Shown here: piece after piece, positions 41,758 through 50,875 of the stretch
Layout: each line of letters starts with the position of its first letter
Position numbering within the stretch: the first letter of the stretch is position 1
Source: Intestinibacillus massiliensis
Lineage (GTDB): Bacteria > Bacillota > Clostridia > Oscillospirales > Butyricicoccaceae
DNA length: 64,000 nt
Direction: 5' to 3'
Assembly: GCF_900155735.1 (NCBI RefSeq)
Contig: NZ_LT707059.1
Coordinates: 588,193 to 652,192, forward strand
The notes under the pieces: model-generated
What the model saw: the letters and a program-made list of their open reading frames with translations, nothing else
Database searches by the model: none
What the model was told of the DNA's origin: nothing
Made by a program: the position numbers and the translations under genes

Positions 41758-42292
41758 ATACAATATCACGGCGGACCTGCTCCGCCACAGCTTCACCCTT
41801 CAGCACCGCGCAAAGGGCAAGCGCAAAGTCGAACGCTGCGCCTGCCGCGCGCCCGGTGATGATTTTGCCTGCAATGCAGTACGGCTTGGGCTGTGCGTTT
41901 GCGCCGGCCATACCGTCTTCCATTCCCGGGTAGCAGGTCGCTTCTTTCCCCTGCAGCAGCCCCATGCCGCCTAAAACGACGGAGGGCGCGGCACAGATGG
42001 CCGCGACATACTTATCATGGTCGATACAGTACTGGATTGCATCGCGGACAAATGCAGAGGCATATAGGTTTTTGGTGCCTGGCATGCCGCCGGGCAAAAT
42101 CACCATATCCGCGGTGGCCAAATCCACTTCTTCCGGCGTGCAGTCCGCCTGCATCGGCACGCCGTGCGCGCCGGTAACCATTCTGCCGGTGACACCGACC
42201 GTTTTTAAATCGGCTCCCGCGCGGCGGAGCACATCGACCGGCGCCATAGCCTCTACTTCTTCAAATCCATCGGCCAGCATTAGGTAAATCAT
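41747..42292 (-). CDS. DJ-1/PfpI family protein
   Basis: 181 residues. MIYLMLADGFEEVEAMAPVD with the conserved Glu, MVILPGGMPGTKNL, and the nucleophile elbow YVAAICAAPSVVLGGMGLL with Cys. YajL/ThiJ-type members act in oxidative or glyoxal stress or as chaperones; the exact role is not deducible. It overlaps the 5-FCL gene by 11 bases. Confidence 0.92.
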   Translation of the reverse strand: MIYLMLADGFEEVEAMAPVDVLRRAGADLKTVGVTGRMVTGAHGVPMQADCTPEEVDLATADMVILPGGMPGTKNLYASAFVRDAIQYCIDHDKYVAAICAAPSVVLGGMGLLQGKEATCYPGMEDGMAGANAQPKPYCIAGKIITGRAAGAAFDFALALCAVLKGEAVAEQVRRDIVYVG

Positions 42293-42305
42293 GTGTAATT
42301 CCTCC

Positions 42306-43145
42306 TTAGTTGAACATAAGGTTGATATATCCCTGCGTTACAGGGCGGTTATCATAAAATTTCGCACAGCCAAGGGCGGTTTGCATCCCTACCTTGGTAA
42401 TGCGCATGTTGGGCTTGTCCAGTTCCCGGCAGAGTATGCCGCACAAGTTTATTTCACTTTCTGCGTCATCCGCAAGCAGTTCCTGTGCCCAAGCCCCAGT
42501 TTCCGTCTCCCAGACAAACGCATAGGCCTTCATTTCGTGGCCGATATGCAGTGCGTAAGCGCCGAGCCCTAACGCCTGGAACATTTCGATCTGCCGCTGC
42601 CACTGCATCGGAGTGCGTAAAACCGCACAGCCTGCGTTGCCGGTTGCCCTGCGGTAAAGTTCATCCAGCACGGGGATATCATCACAGGTAAGCGGCCGTG
42701 ACTTGACCGCCGGAGGCATAGCAATACCACAAGCCGCAACGTCCTGATCCTTCACATAAAAAGTACGTTCGTATCCATACTTTTGGTAAAACCCAAATAG
42801 CCACTCCTCTTGCGGGATCAAGATAGACGCTGCGCGCCCGGCTTCCTGATCCAGCATGAAAGAGCGCTCTAAAAGCTGCGCCATGTAGCCGCGTTTCCGC
42901 GCTTCCGGCGCGGTACATGCGCCATATATATAAGTCGCTTGTTCTGTCCCAGCAACCGTATGAAGCTGATAAGGCAGCATTTGCAGCATTGCACAGAGCG
43001 TATGATCCTGTTCAAGCAGCAAAGCCTGTCCCGGCTGGAACACATACTCAAAAAAATACGGGTTAAAGCCGCTGCTGTCAGGAAAGCAACGTTCCCAAAG
43101 CCGCCTGATTTCAGGATAGTCCTGCGCGTGTGCAAAACGGATCAT
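42306..43145 (-). CDS. Eis-like GNAT N-acetyltransferase
   Basis: 279 residues. The GNAT core is in the first half: MIRFAHAQDYPEIRRLWERC, then ATYIYGACTAPEARKRGYMA (acetyl-CoA binding Arg/Gly loop). The longer C-terminal region suggests a second GNAT-like domain as in Eis proteins. Acceptor unknown. ATG 43145 overlaps the stop of the DUF2156 gene. Confidence 0.82.
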   Translation of the reverse strand: MIRFAHAQDYPEIRRLWERCFPDSSGFNPYFFEYVFQPGQALLLEQDHTLCAMLQMLPYQLHTVAGTEQATYIYGACTAPEARKRGYMAQLLERSFMLDQEAGRAASILIPQEEWLFGFYQKYGYERTFYVKDQDVAACGIAMPPAVKSRPLTCDDIPVLDELYRRATGNAGCAVLRTPMQWQRQIEMFQALGLGAYALHIGHEMKAYAFVWETETGAWAQELLADDAESEINLCGILCRELDKPNMRITKVGMQTALGCAKFYDNRPVTQGYINLMFN

Positions 43146-44056
43146 AAGGTTTTCGCCCCTTTGGGGATTGCAGTATATTTTTGCCCATAGAAAACTGGAT
43201 AATATGACCTTTTTGCCTTGCGCAAGCCTTCCAGCCCCAAATCCTCTTCGCGGTTCACATATTGTACGCCTGTGCAATTTGCCAAAACGAATTGCTGGTT
43301 AATCATCTGGTACGCACCGGCAATCTCATGGTCTGCCTTTTCAATCTGTACGACGAATAGGTCTTCGCGCGCGCGGCAACCCAGTGTAAATGCAATCGTT
43401 TCCCCATCCAGAAGAAGCATGCCGCCGCGCAGGTCAAGCGCAGAAAAGCTGTCAAGCGCCAGCTTTATGGCGCAAGTCTCACCCATAAAGGACTGGTTCC
43501 GCATGCAGCCGTTTTGCTCGCACCATTTGAGGTGGAACGCATAGGCCTGCTCGGTATTGTCTGGGGTGATCGGGATATATTCCCACCGGCCTTCATAAGC
43601 GGCCTGAAAGCGGTTCACGAGGTTCCGCTTGGATTGCAGCTTCTTGCCAGACAGGGTTTGCAGCTTTTCACTCAGATAGATGTAATCCGCCGCGTCTTCG
43701 CTTGTGACAAAATCGAACGTATCTGCAAAAACGTTTTGATAGGATGGCAGCATTTCTTCTGAAATAGACGTCATCAGGAAATCCACACCGCGTTCGGCGG
43801 CATCCTGCTGGAGTTGCGCGACTTCTGCAGCAAAGTCCCCCTCACCGACCGGCGCAAGGTACATCGGGATACCATCCGGGAACGAAGTGCACCGCACCAA
43901 TAAAAAGCCGTTATGGAAGCAGATTTCCGTGTTGTAATGATCCTTCCAAATGTAAAGGTCAACAAAGCAGTGTTCGCATAAATGCGTGGGGATCATCGTC
44001 GCGTGGCGCTCTACCTCCGCTTTGTCTTCCAGTGTGATTTTGCGAAATGGTAACAT
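43142..44056 (-). CDS. DUF2156 / aminoacyl-phosphatidylglycerol transferase-like domain protein
   Basis: 304 residues matching the soluble C-terminal (GNAT-fold) domain of MprF-type lipid aminoacyltransferases, without the membrane flippase part. Blocks: FRKITLEDKAEVERHATMIP, DYIYLSEKLQTLSGKKLQSK, RNLVNRFQAAYEGRWEYIPI, and GGMLLLDGETIAFTLGCRAR. Cytosolic stand-alone members are common in clostridia and their acceptor is unknown. It is first in a run of seven overlapping or tightly spaced minus-strand genes down to the U32 gene. Confidence 0.85.
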   Translation of the reverse strand: MLPFRKITLEDKAEVERHATMIPTHLCEHCFVDLYIWKDHYNTEICFHNGFLLVRCTSFPDGIPMYLAPVGEGDFAAEVAQLQQDAAERGVDFLMTSISEEMLPSYQNVFADTFDFVTSEDAADYIYLSEKLQTLSGKKLQSKRNLVNRFQAAYEGRWEYIPITPDNTEQAYAFHLKWCEQNGCMRNQSFMGETCAIKLALDSFSALDLRGGMLLLDGETIAFTLGCRAREDLFVVQIEKADHEIAGAYQMINQQFVLANCTGVQYVNREEDLGLEGLRKAKRSYYPVFYGQKYTAIPKGAKTL

Positions 44057-44114
44057 AAATTTTCCCTGGATTCTTTCTATAATTTTGCTTTAGTTTGTGC
44101 CGGACAAACAGCTG

Positions 44115-44891
44115 CTATCCATGTAAAGCACTACGCAGCGTCTCATAGTGTGCCCGCACTTCTAATGCGTGCCCACAGCTCATCTTCCCCTCCGTGCAGT
44201 CGCCGTCGACGCACGGGGGGCCGCTTTTGGAGAAAAGCACCGGGGCGACGGTATAGACCAGCTTGTACATTTCCTCTGCAAGGGCGCGGATCTCCCACTG
44301 CGCGCGCGCGCAGCACCGGAGCCGGAAAAAATTCTGCAAAGAACGCGCGTTGGCCGTCATCACGATCCGAGTGGCGCAGGCGTTCGGCAGGACGTATCGT
44401 GCGTCCTCGATTGCCTTTTTTTCCGCCTGGCTGCGCGCCTGCTTTTCCGCAAGGCCTTCGTCGCACAAAACCTTAAAGTGCTTGTCAAACAGCTTTGCCG
44501 TCAGCGCTTCGTATGTCTGCTGGTCGTCGTCCATTGCCTTTTCAAACAGCGCTCGTGCTTCGGGGATATCGGCGATCTCAGGCGGCACGACATATTCAAA
44601 GCCGCGCTCCTTCACGTACCGCTGTGACTGTACGGAAAAGGAGGCCATCCGGTGGCGGGTGATCTGCGCCAGCAGCGAACGGGACACGCCTTCGATTGCA
44701 AACGAAAAGCTGGCATGCTCAATGGGGCTTTCGTGGCCAATATCCGTAAGCATATGTAAAAAGCTTTCGGTTTTTTCCTCCGTCAGCCCGTCTAAGATGC
44801 CATCGATATCTGTGGAGGAGTAGCAGTTTTTTGCCGCTGCCGCAATCAGCTTTTCCGGTTGGGGCGTATACGCCAACAAATGCACTTTCAT
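44115..44891 (-). CDS. thyX: FAD-dependent thymidylate synthase
   Basis: 258 residues. The ThyX signature RHRMASFSVQSQRY (RHRxxSxxxxSxRY) is intact, preceded by GHESPIEHASFSFAIEGVSR. ARYVLPNACATRIVMTANAR and the C-terminal CRCARAQWEIRALAEEMYKL block complete the fold. It makes dTMP using methylene-THF and FAD. It is long for the family. ATG 44891 lies right at the stop of the GT26 gene. Confidence 0.96.
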   Translation of the reverse strand: MKVHLLAYTPQPEKLIAAAAKNCYSSTDIDGILDGLTEEKTESFLHMLTDIGHESPIEHASFSFAIEGVSRSLLAQITRHRMASFSVQSQRYVKERGFEYVVPPEIADIPEARALFEKAMDDDQQTYEALTAKLFDKHFKVLCDEGLAEKQARSQAEKKAIEDARYVLPNACATRIVMTANARSLQNFFRLRCCARAQWEIRALAEEMYKLVYTVAPVLFSKSGPPCVDGDCTEGKMSCGHALEVRAHYETLRSALHG

Positions 44892-44892
44892 T

Positions 44893-45654
44893 TTACTTCG
44901 CCCCTTTCCCAAACAACTTTGTTTTCAGCACGACAAGCATAAATTTCGGCAGGCTCATCATACGGCCGATGCGCTTCGGCTCTTTGAGCAGCCGGTAAAA
45001 CCATTCCAAGCCAAGCTTGATGAAGATATCCGGGGCGCGCTGTACCGTCCCCGCAAAAACGTCAAGCGAGCCGCCGAGGCCGCACAAAATCGTGGCATTA
45101 ACCTGCCCCTGGTACGCCGCCATAAAACGCTCCTGTTTGGGCGCGCCAAGGCAAATGAGCGCGACGTCCGCACCTCCGGCCTGGTTGATGGCGTCAATGG
45201 CTTCCTGGTCGTCTTTATAATACCCGTCACGGCAACCCTTGACAACTAGGCCGGGATACTTTTTTTGCAATTCTTTTGCAGCGAGTTCCGCGATCCCAGG
45301 CTTTGCGCCGAGGAAAAAAATGCTTTTACCTTCCCGCGCCATTTGCGCTACCAGGTGTTCGGCAAAATCAATCCCGGCAACCTTGCCTTTGATCGGCTGT
45401 TTTAAAAGCCGTGCGGCATAAACGACGCCAATACCGTCCGGCAGGACAAGGCACGCGCGGTTGAGCAAAGCCGTCAGCGCGGGCTCTTTCCGGCATAAAT
45501 AGACGATTTCGGAATTCGGGGTGACGACATAACCCTTTTCCCCTGCGCGGATGCGCTCCATCGCGGCATCCACGGCGTCATCTAAAGTGATTGCGTTAAA
45601 TCTTACGCCTAAAATATTAGCTGTTTCCACAATGTTTTCTCCAATTATCGGCAT
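44893..45654 (-). CDS. WecG/TagA/CpsF family (GT26) glycosyltransferase
   Basis: 253 residues. ILGVRFNAITLDDAVDAAME, YVVTPNSEIVYLCRKEPALT, LPDGIGVVYAARLLKQPIKG, and LICLGAPKQERFMAAYQGQV are the hallmark GT26 blocks, ending with RAPDIFIKLGLEWFYRLLKE. TagA members transfer N-acetylmannosamine in wall teichoic acid linkage units; CpsF/WecG act in other polymers. No polymer genes lie nearby, so the product is uncertain. Its ribosome site is weak. Confidence 0.93.
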   Translation of the reverse strand: MPIIGENIVETANILGVRFNAITLDDAVDAAMERIRAGEKGYVVTPNSEIVYLCRKEPALTALLNRACLVLPDGIGVVYAARLLKQPIKGKVAGIDFAEHLVAQMAREGKSIFFLGAKPGIAELAAKELQKKYPGLVVKGCRDGYYKDDQEAIDAINQAGGADVALICLGAPKQERFMAAYQGQVNATILCGLGGSLDVFAGTVQRAPDIFIKLGLEWFYRLLKEPKRIGRMMSLPKFMLVVLKTKLFGKGAK

Positions 45655-45712
45655 ATTCTAAATCTCTTTTATTCTATACCATATCGTGAAAAACCTCAAG
45701 CAAAAAAGAAAA

Positions 45713-46000
45713 CTATTTGTTCCCGGCGGATTGCTTGATCAGCTGGTTGATATAGACCGCCATCCCTGCGCATAAAATCCCCTGCACCAGCGCATCCAAA
45801 AAGGCCGCCGCCGGGTTCGCATACGCGCTGTAATGCGCAGCGACAGACAGCCCGCCCAGCCCGGCGCCGCAAGCCGTCAGCAAAAGCGGGATCATGTTGT
45901 TTGGAAAGAGCGCAGAACGCCTGAGCGCTATCCCAAGGCAATAAAGCGCCGCCACGAGTACCGTAAAATCAGGCTTAATGAAACGTGAAAAATCCTCCAT
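45713..46000 (-). CDS. orphan phage-holin-like membrane protein
   Basis: 95 residues with three hydrophobic segments (PDFTVLVAALYCLGIALR, MIPLLLTACGAGLGGLSV, AFLDALVQGILCAGMAVY) and a C-terminal NQLIKQSAGNK. The layout (IKP.. N-terminus, VQGI..A..VY.NQLIKQ end) matches a Gram-positive holin family (PF16079 type). ATG 46000 is preferred because GGAGG is 8 bases upstream. No endolysin or phage genes are adjacent. It may be a domesticated holin or phage remnant. Confidence 0.75.
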   Translation of the reverse strand: MEDFSRFIKPDFTVLVAALYCLGIALRRSALFPNNMIPLLLTACGAGLGGLSVAAHYSAYANPAAAFLDALVQGILCAGMAVYINQLIKQSAGNK

Positions 46001-46074
46001 TCGTATTACCTCCATGCAAAATCCTATTGCAGGGGGCTGAGAAAGATACAACAATAAATTACCCCTTTGCCAAA

Positions 46075-46114
46075 ATTGAAAGGCAAGGCTGCATTACCAG
46101 CCTTGCCTTTCAAT
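46075..46114 (-). terminator. terminator at the end of the leu operon
   Basis: Perfect 17-bp stem ATTGAAAGGCAAGGCTG with a 6-base loop, followed on the minus strand by TTTTGG. It lies 6 bases after the leuB stop. Confidence 0.85.
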
Positions 46115-46120
46115 ATAGGG

Positions 46121-47203
46121 TTATGCCTGGAGCTGCCCGCGGATCAAAGCGCCCATTTCCGAAGTGGAAAGTGCCTTTTCCCCGTTTGCTGCAATATCGG
46201 CCGTGCGGTGGCCGGCGTCCAGGACGGCGGTAACCGCCGCTTCGATCGCCGCGGCCTCTTCCATCAGGCCGAACGAATAGCGGAGCATCATGGCGCAGGA
46301 CAGGATCGTCGCTATTGGGTTTGCAATCCCCTTGCCCGCAATATCCGGTGCGGAGCCGTGGATCGGCTCATACATCCCCTTGCCGGTCTCGTTCATAGAG
46401 GCCGACGGCAGCATGCCGATCGAGCCGGTGATCATCGAGGCTTCGTCCGACAGGATATCGCCGAACAGGTTGCCGGTTACAATAACGTCGAACTGACTGG
46501 GGTTCCGTACGAGCTGCATCGCGCAGTTGTCGACATACATATCGGTATACGCGACCTCAGGGTATTCCTCCCTGATGCGGTGCATGGTTTCACGCCACAC
46601 GCGGCTGGTTTCCAGGACGTTTGCCTTATCGACGGAGCAAACCTTCTTATTGCGCTTCATCGCCATTTCAAAGGCGCGGCGTCCGATGCGCTCGACCTCA
46701 TAGGCCGAATAGTTCATGTCGTCTGCGCCGACCTCGCCCCAGCCCTTTTCGCTTTCCCTGCGGTAATGCTTACCAAAGTATACGTCGCCCGTCAGTTCGC
46801 GGCATACCAGGATGTCGAAGCCGTCGCCGATAATTTCCGGCTTGATCGGGCACGCGTCGGCAAGCGCCTTGTGCATCTGCGCCGGGCGGAGGTTCACAAA
46901 CAGCCCCAGCGCGCTCCTCAGGCCAAGCAGCGCTTTTTCCGGCCGCTTTTCCGAGGGCACGTCGTCCCACTTGGGGCCACCGACCGCGCCCAGAAGCACA
47001 GAATCCGCCGCCTTACAGATATCAATGGCTTCTTGCGTCAGCGGGATCCCATTGACGTCAATCGAGCACCCGCCTGCGAGGACTTCCTCAAACCGGAACG
47101 TATGCCCAAATTTTTCTCCGACCAGCGTAAGCGTTTCCATTGCCTCCGAGACAATTTCAGGGCCGATCCCATCGCCCTTAACTACTGCAATCCGATACTG
47201 CAT
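46121..47203 (-). CDS. leuB: 3-isopropylmalate dehydrogenase
   Basis: 360 residues. YRIAVVKGDGIGPEIVSEAM, the substrate loop LGLRSALGLFVNLRP, DILVCRELTGDVYFGKH, FDVIVTGNLFGDILSDEAS with metal-binding Asp residues, and PIHGSAPDIAGKGIANPIA. It oxidatively decarboxylates 3-isopropylmalate with NAD+. Last gene of leuACDB. AGAGG lies 10 bases before the ATG. Confidence 0.97.
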   Translation of the reverse strand: MQYRIAVVKGDGIGPEIVSEAMETLTLVGEKFGHTFRFEEVLAGGCSIDVNGIPLTQEAIDICKAADSVLLGAVGGPKWDDVPSEKRPEKALLGLRSALGLFVNLRPAQMHKALADACPIKPEIIGDGFDILVCRELTGDVYFGKHYRRESEKGWGEVGADDMNYSAYEVERIGRRAFEMAMKRNKKVCSVDKANVLETSRVWRETMHRIREEYPEVAYTDMYVDNCAMQLVRNPSQFDVIVTGNLFGDILSDEASMITGSIGMLPSASMNETGKGMYEPIHGSAPDIAGKGIANPIATILSCAMMLRYSFGLMEEAAAIEAAVTAVLDAGHRTADIAANGEKALSTSEMGALIRGQLQA

Positions 47204-47206
47204 CGC

Positions 47207-47698
47207 TCATTCGCCTCTTTCCTTGAGCGACTTCAGAAGGCCGCCCGCCCGGATGATATTCTGGATAAAAGGCGGGAACGCCGCCGCCTGATAGGTCTCC
47301 CCTTTGGTGACGTTGGTGATGATGCCGGTATCAAAATCGACTTCCACCTCGTCGCCCGCGTCGATGCCGTTTGCCGCCGCTTCACACTCCAGGATCGGCA
47401 GGCCGATATTGATCGCATTGCGGTAAAAAATACGCGCAAAGGAGGACGCGATAACGCAGGAGACGCCGTTTTCCTTTAAAACCAGCGGCGCATGCTCCCG
47501 GGAGGAGCCGCACCCAAAGTTCCGGGTCGCCACGATCACGTCGCCAGGCTGCACCTTTTTGACGAACTCCGTGTCGATATCCTCCATCGCATGGGTCGAC
47601 AGTTCCTTCGTATCCGCGATGTTCAGATAACGCGCCGGAATGATGACGTCCGTGTCCACGTTATCGCCGTATTTAAATACTCTGCCTTTTGCATTCAT
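47207..47698 (-). CDS. leuD: 3-isopropylmalate dehydratase small subunit
   Basis: 163 residues of the short archaeal/clostridial LeuD type. [19 protein letters not shown], then [20 protein letters not shown] (swivel-domain substrate loop), and a C-terminal hydrophobic block. It pairs with LeuC to isomerise isopropylmalate. It lies between leuC and leuB; ribosome site GGGAGGG. Confidence 0.96.
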   Translation of the reverse strand: MNAKGRVFKYGDNVDTDVIIPARYLNIADTKELSTHAMEDIDTEFVKKVQPGDVIVATRNFGCGSSREHAPLVLKENGVSCVIASSFARIFYRNAINIGLPILECEAAANGIDAGDEVEVDFDTGIITNVTKGETYQAAAFPPFIQNIIRAGGLLKSLKERGE

Positions 47699-47713
47699 TG
47701 GACGGTCCCTCCC

Positions 47714-48973
47714 TTAAAGGTCTTCAGGCGAGCAGATATAGCCCGCAACGGCCGAGGCCGCTGCAACAGCGGGGCTGGCCAGATAAATTTCCGAGGTAAT
47801 ATGGCCCATACGGCCGACAAAATTGCGGTTGGTGGTTGCAACGGTTTTTTCCCCATGCGCAAGGATGCCCATGTGGCCGCCCAGGCACGGGCCGCAGGTC
47901 GGCGTGGACAGGACGGCCCCCGCCTCGACAAAGATCTTTGCAAGGCCTTCTTCGATGCACTGGAGATAGACGGCCTGCGTCGCCGGGATCACGATGGTAC
48001 GGACGTCCGTGGCGACATGGCGCCCCTTCAGGATGGCCGCCGCGACGCGCATATCTTCAATGCGCCCGTTTGTGCAAGACCCGATGACAGACTGGTTGAT
48101 CACAATACGCCCGAGCTCGTCGACCGTCTTGGTGTTTTCGGGCAGGTGCGGGCATGCGACCGTGGGGCGGAGCGCCGACAGGTCGATCACATAGGTCTCG
48201 TCATACGCCGCATCCGCATCGGCTTCAAAAATATGCACCTGACGGTTTACCCGGCCGTCCATATAGGCCGTTGTCTTCTCATCTACCGGGAAAATGCCGT
48301 TTTTCGCACCAGCCTCGATCGCCATGTTGCAGATCGTGAAGCGGTCATCCATGGACAGTGCGGCAACGCCATCGCCGACAAACTCCATGGAACGGTACAG
48401 CGCGCCGTCCACGCCGATTTTACCGATAATGTGCAGGATTACATCCTTGCCCGATACGTTGGGCTGGAGCTTGCCTTTGAGCTCAAATTTAATTGCAGAC
48501 GGCACCTTGAACCAGGCTTTGCCCGTCGCCATTCCCGCCGCGAGGTCGGTCGAACCGACACCGGTCGAAAACGCGCCCAGCGCACCGTAGGTGCAGGTAT
48601 GGCTGTCTGCGCCGATCACCAGTTCGCCTGCCGCTACAAGGCCTTTTTCCGGCAGCAGGGCGTGTTCAATACCCATTTCGCCAACATCAAAGAAATTGAC
48701 GATCTTGTGCCGCTTAGAGAACTCGCGGCATTCCAGGCACTGTTCTGCGGACTTAATATCCTTATTCGGTGCAAAGTGATCCATGACGAGCGCAATTTTG
48801 GTATTGTCAAACACCTTATCAAAGCCCGCCTTTTCCATCTCACGGATGGCGACGGGGCCGGTAATATCGTTTGCGAGCGTCAGGTCGACATTTGCCTCGA
48901 TGAGCTGCCCGGCGGCCACGCGCTCCATCCCGGCGTGGTGCGCGAGAATTTTTTGGGTCATTGTCATTCCCAT
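47714..48973 (-). CDS. leuC: 3-isopropylmalate dehydratase large subunit
   Basis: 419 residues, short form. The 4Fe-4S cluster Cys residues are in [15 protein letters not shown] and [35 protein letters not shown] is typical of the aconitase superfamily. Three near ATGs exist (48973, 48967, 48961); the last gives [11 protein letters not shown], the most conserved start. Between leuA and leuD. Confidence 0.96.
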   Translation of the reverse strand: MGMTMTQKILAHHAGMERVAAGQLIEANVDLTLANDITGPVAIREMEKAGFDKVFDNTKIALVMDHFAPNKDIKSAEQCLECREFSKRHKIVNFFDVGEMGIEHALLPEKGLVAAGELVIGADSHTCTYGALGAFSTGVGSTDLAAGMATGKAWFKVPSAIKFELKGKLQPNVSGKDVILHIIGKIGVDGALYRSMEFVGDGVAALSMDDRFTICNMAIEAGAKNGIFPVDEKTTAYMDGRVNRQVHIFEADADAAYDETYVIDLSALRPTVACPHLPENTKTVDELGRIVINQSVIGSCTNGRIEDMRVAAAILKGRHVATDVRTIVIPATQAVYLQCIEEGLAKIFVEAGAVLSTPTCGPCLGGHMGILAHGEKTVATTNRNFVGRMGHITSEIYLASPAVAAASAVAGYICSPEDL

Positions 48974-48994
48974 TTGTGTCTAATCCCCCTATAT

Positions 48995-50503
48995 TCAGTC
49001 GAGAAAGTACTTGTTGATACCGTTTACATACGCCTTGATCGACGCTTCAATGACGTCGGTCGATACGCCGCGGCCTGTGACGATGTCGCTGCCGTCGACC
49101 GCAATTTTAACAATAGCTTCGGCCTGTGCGTCCTCGCCGTCGGTCATGGATTTCAGCGAATAATCTTCCAGCACGATTTCCTTGCCTACAATCTTATTGA
49201 TTGCACGGAACGCCGCGTTGATCGGGCCGTCCGAACCGGCGACGCGTTCGCAGACCTGGTCGCCCTTCTTCAGGCGGATGACGGCGGTGGAGGTGATCGA
49301 GTTGCCCGAATTGATAACAAAGTTATCCAGCGTATACCGCTCCTCGCCGGATACCGGCACGACGCCGATCAGCGCTTCGAGGTCGCGATCCTTGATGACC
49401 TTTTTCTTGTCCGCCAAGGCCTTGAACTTGGCAAAGACCTTGTCGAGCTTCTCGCGATCCAGGGTATAGCCCAGCTCGCGCAGGCGGTCTTCGAACGCGT
49501 GGCGGCCGGAGTGCTTGCCGAGCACGATCGCGTTTTTCGGGATGCCGACGGATTCCGGCGTCATGATCTCGTAAGTCTCCTTGTTTGCCAGCACGCCGTG
49601 CTGGTGGATACCAGATTCATGCGCAAATGCATTCGCGCCGATAATCGGCTTCGTCGGGGAAACCGGCACGCCGGTAATGGTCTGGATCATGCGGCTGGCG
49701 CGATAAATCTGCGTGGTGTCGATGTTGCAGACGATCCCAAAGATATCCTTGCGGGTTTTCAGCGCCATGACGCATTCTTCCATGGAAGCGTTGCCCGCGC
49801 GTTCGCCGATGCCGTTGATCGTGCATTCAATTTGGTCAATGCCTGCCTGGACGCCGGCCAGGGAATTCGCGACCGCCATGCCAAGGTCGTTGTGCATGTG
49901 GCAGGACAGCGTCACGTTTTCAATCCCAGAAGTGTGTTCGCGCAGATAGCGAATGCGCGCAGCGTACTCTTCAGGTATCATGTAACCGACCGTGTCCGGG
50001 ATATTGAGGGTGGTGGCACCCGCCTTGATCGCGGCTTCAAACGCACGGCACAGGAAGTCGAGGTCAGAACGCGTGGAATCCTCCGCGGAAAACTCGATGT
50101 CGCTGCAATACTTTTTCGCATATGCGACGTTGTGCGTGATGGACTCCAGCACCTCTTCCGGCTTCATCTTCAGCTTATATTCCATATGTACAGGCGAGGT
50201 GGCCAGGAACACGTGGATGCGTGCGGAATTCGCCAAACGGATTGCGTTCCAAGCGGCGTCAATATCCTTTTCCACGCAGCGTGCCAGCGAGCAGATCGTG
50301 GAATCCTTTACGGTGTCGGCAATCGCCGCAATCGCAGCCGCATCGCCCGGGGAGGCGATTGCAAAGCCGGCTTCGATGATGTCGACCTTTAACGCTTCCA
50401 GTTCCTTGGCAACCTCGATTTTTTCATTGAGGTTCATGCTGCAGCCTGGGGACTGCTCACCGTCGCGCAGGGTCGTGTCGAAAATCTTGACTGTTCTTTC
50501 CAT
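48995..50503 (-). CDS. leuA: 2-isopropylmalate synthase
   Basis: 502 residues. VKIFDTTLRDGEQSPGCSMN at the N-terminus with metal and catalytic residues, VTLSCHMHNDLGMAVANSLA with the HxH pair, GERAGNASMEECVMALK, and a C-terminal LeuA allosteric domain (about 380-502) for leucine feedback. It is first of leuACDB behind a leucine T-box. ATG 50503 rather than 50518 is chosen for GGAGGG at 7 bases. Confidence 0.97.
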   Translation of the reverse strand: MERTVKIFDTTLRDGEQSPGCSMNLNEKIEVAKELEALKVDIIEAGFAIASPGDAAAIAAIADTVKDSTICSLARCVEKDIDAAWNAIRLANSARIHVFLATSPVHMEYKLKMKPEEVLESITHNVAYAKKYCSDIEFSAEDSTRSDLDFLCRAFEAAIKAGATTLNIPDTVGYMIPEEYAARIRYLREHTSGIENVTLSCHMHNDLGMAVANSLAGVQAGIDQIECTINGIGERAGNASMEECVMALKTRKDIFGIVCNIDTTQIYRASRMIQTITGVPVSPTKPIIGANAFAHESGIHQHGVLANKETYEIMTPESVGIPKNAIVLGKHSGRHAFEDRLRELGYTLDREKLDKVFAKFKALADKKKVIKDRDLEALIGVVPVSGEERYTLDNFVINSGNSITSTAVIRLKKGDQVCERVAGSDGPINAAFRAINKIVGKEIVLEDYSLKSMTDGEDAQAEAIVKIAVDGSDIVTGRGVSTDVIEASIKAYVNGINKYFLD

Positions 50504-50549
50504 AATTTTGCCCTCCATCAGTAGGTTATTGGGATTTCAGGGACAAAAA

Positions 50550-50822
50550 AAGCTTCGTCCCTTAAACAAAATTTAAGAGACGAAGCGTATGCTCCGCGGT
50601 ACCACTCTTCTTGCCGTAAATCCGGCCACTCAGTGCATATCTAACAATATGCCGCCCCAGTAACGGTGGGCTTCCGGTAGAACCTACCAACCCCAAAGGT
50701 TTTCAGTCCACTGCTCCCAGGCGAGTTTCACCGTTTTCCGGCACTGCCTTTCACCATCCGGCAGCTCTCTAAAGTCGTCCTGCGGTTACTTTACCCGTTC
50801 ATCACATTTCCTATAGTGAAAA
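50550..50822 (-). promoter_or_regulatory. T-box leader (tRNA-Leu specifier) of the leu operon
   Basis: Minus strand T-box core GAGTGGTACCGCGG at 50593-50606. The terminator stem GCTTCGTC..CTTAAA follows (50552-50566 with 50572-50586) and a run of seven T. In Stem I, GGTGAAA-CTC-GCC places CUC (Leu) at 50723-50725 in the specifier position. Uncharged tRNA-Leu should induce leuACDB. Confidence 0.93.
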
Positions 50823-50833
50823 TCTATGGTATT

Positions 50834-50862
50834 AGATTACACTCATTTGATGCCGCTGTCAA
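50834..50862 (-). promoter_or_regulatory. promoter of the leu operon
   Basis: Minus strand TTGACA (50857-50862), 17-base spacer and TAATCT (50834-50839), just upstream of the T-box. Confidence 0.78.
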
Positions 50863-50875
50863 GTCCCTTTTTTAT

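Noticed and set aside
47492..50392. 966-codon open frame antisense to leuD-leuC-leuA
   Set aside because: It overlaps three certain leucine genes on the opposite strand; its protein has no recognisable domain and its openness follows from codon bias of the true genes.
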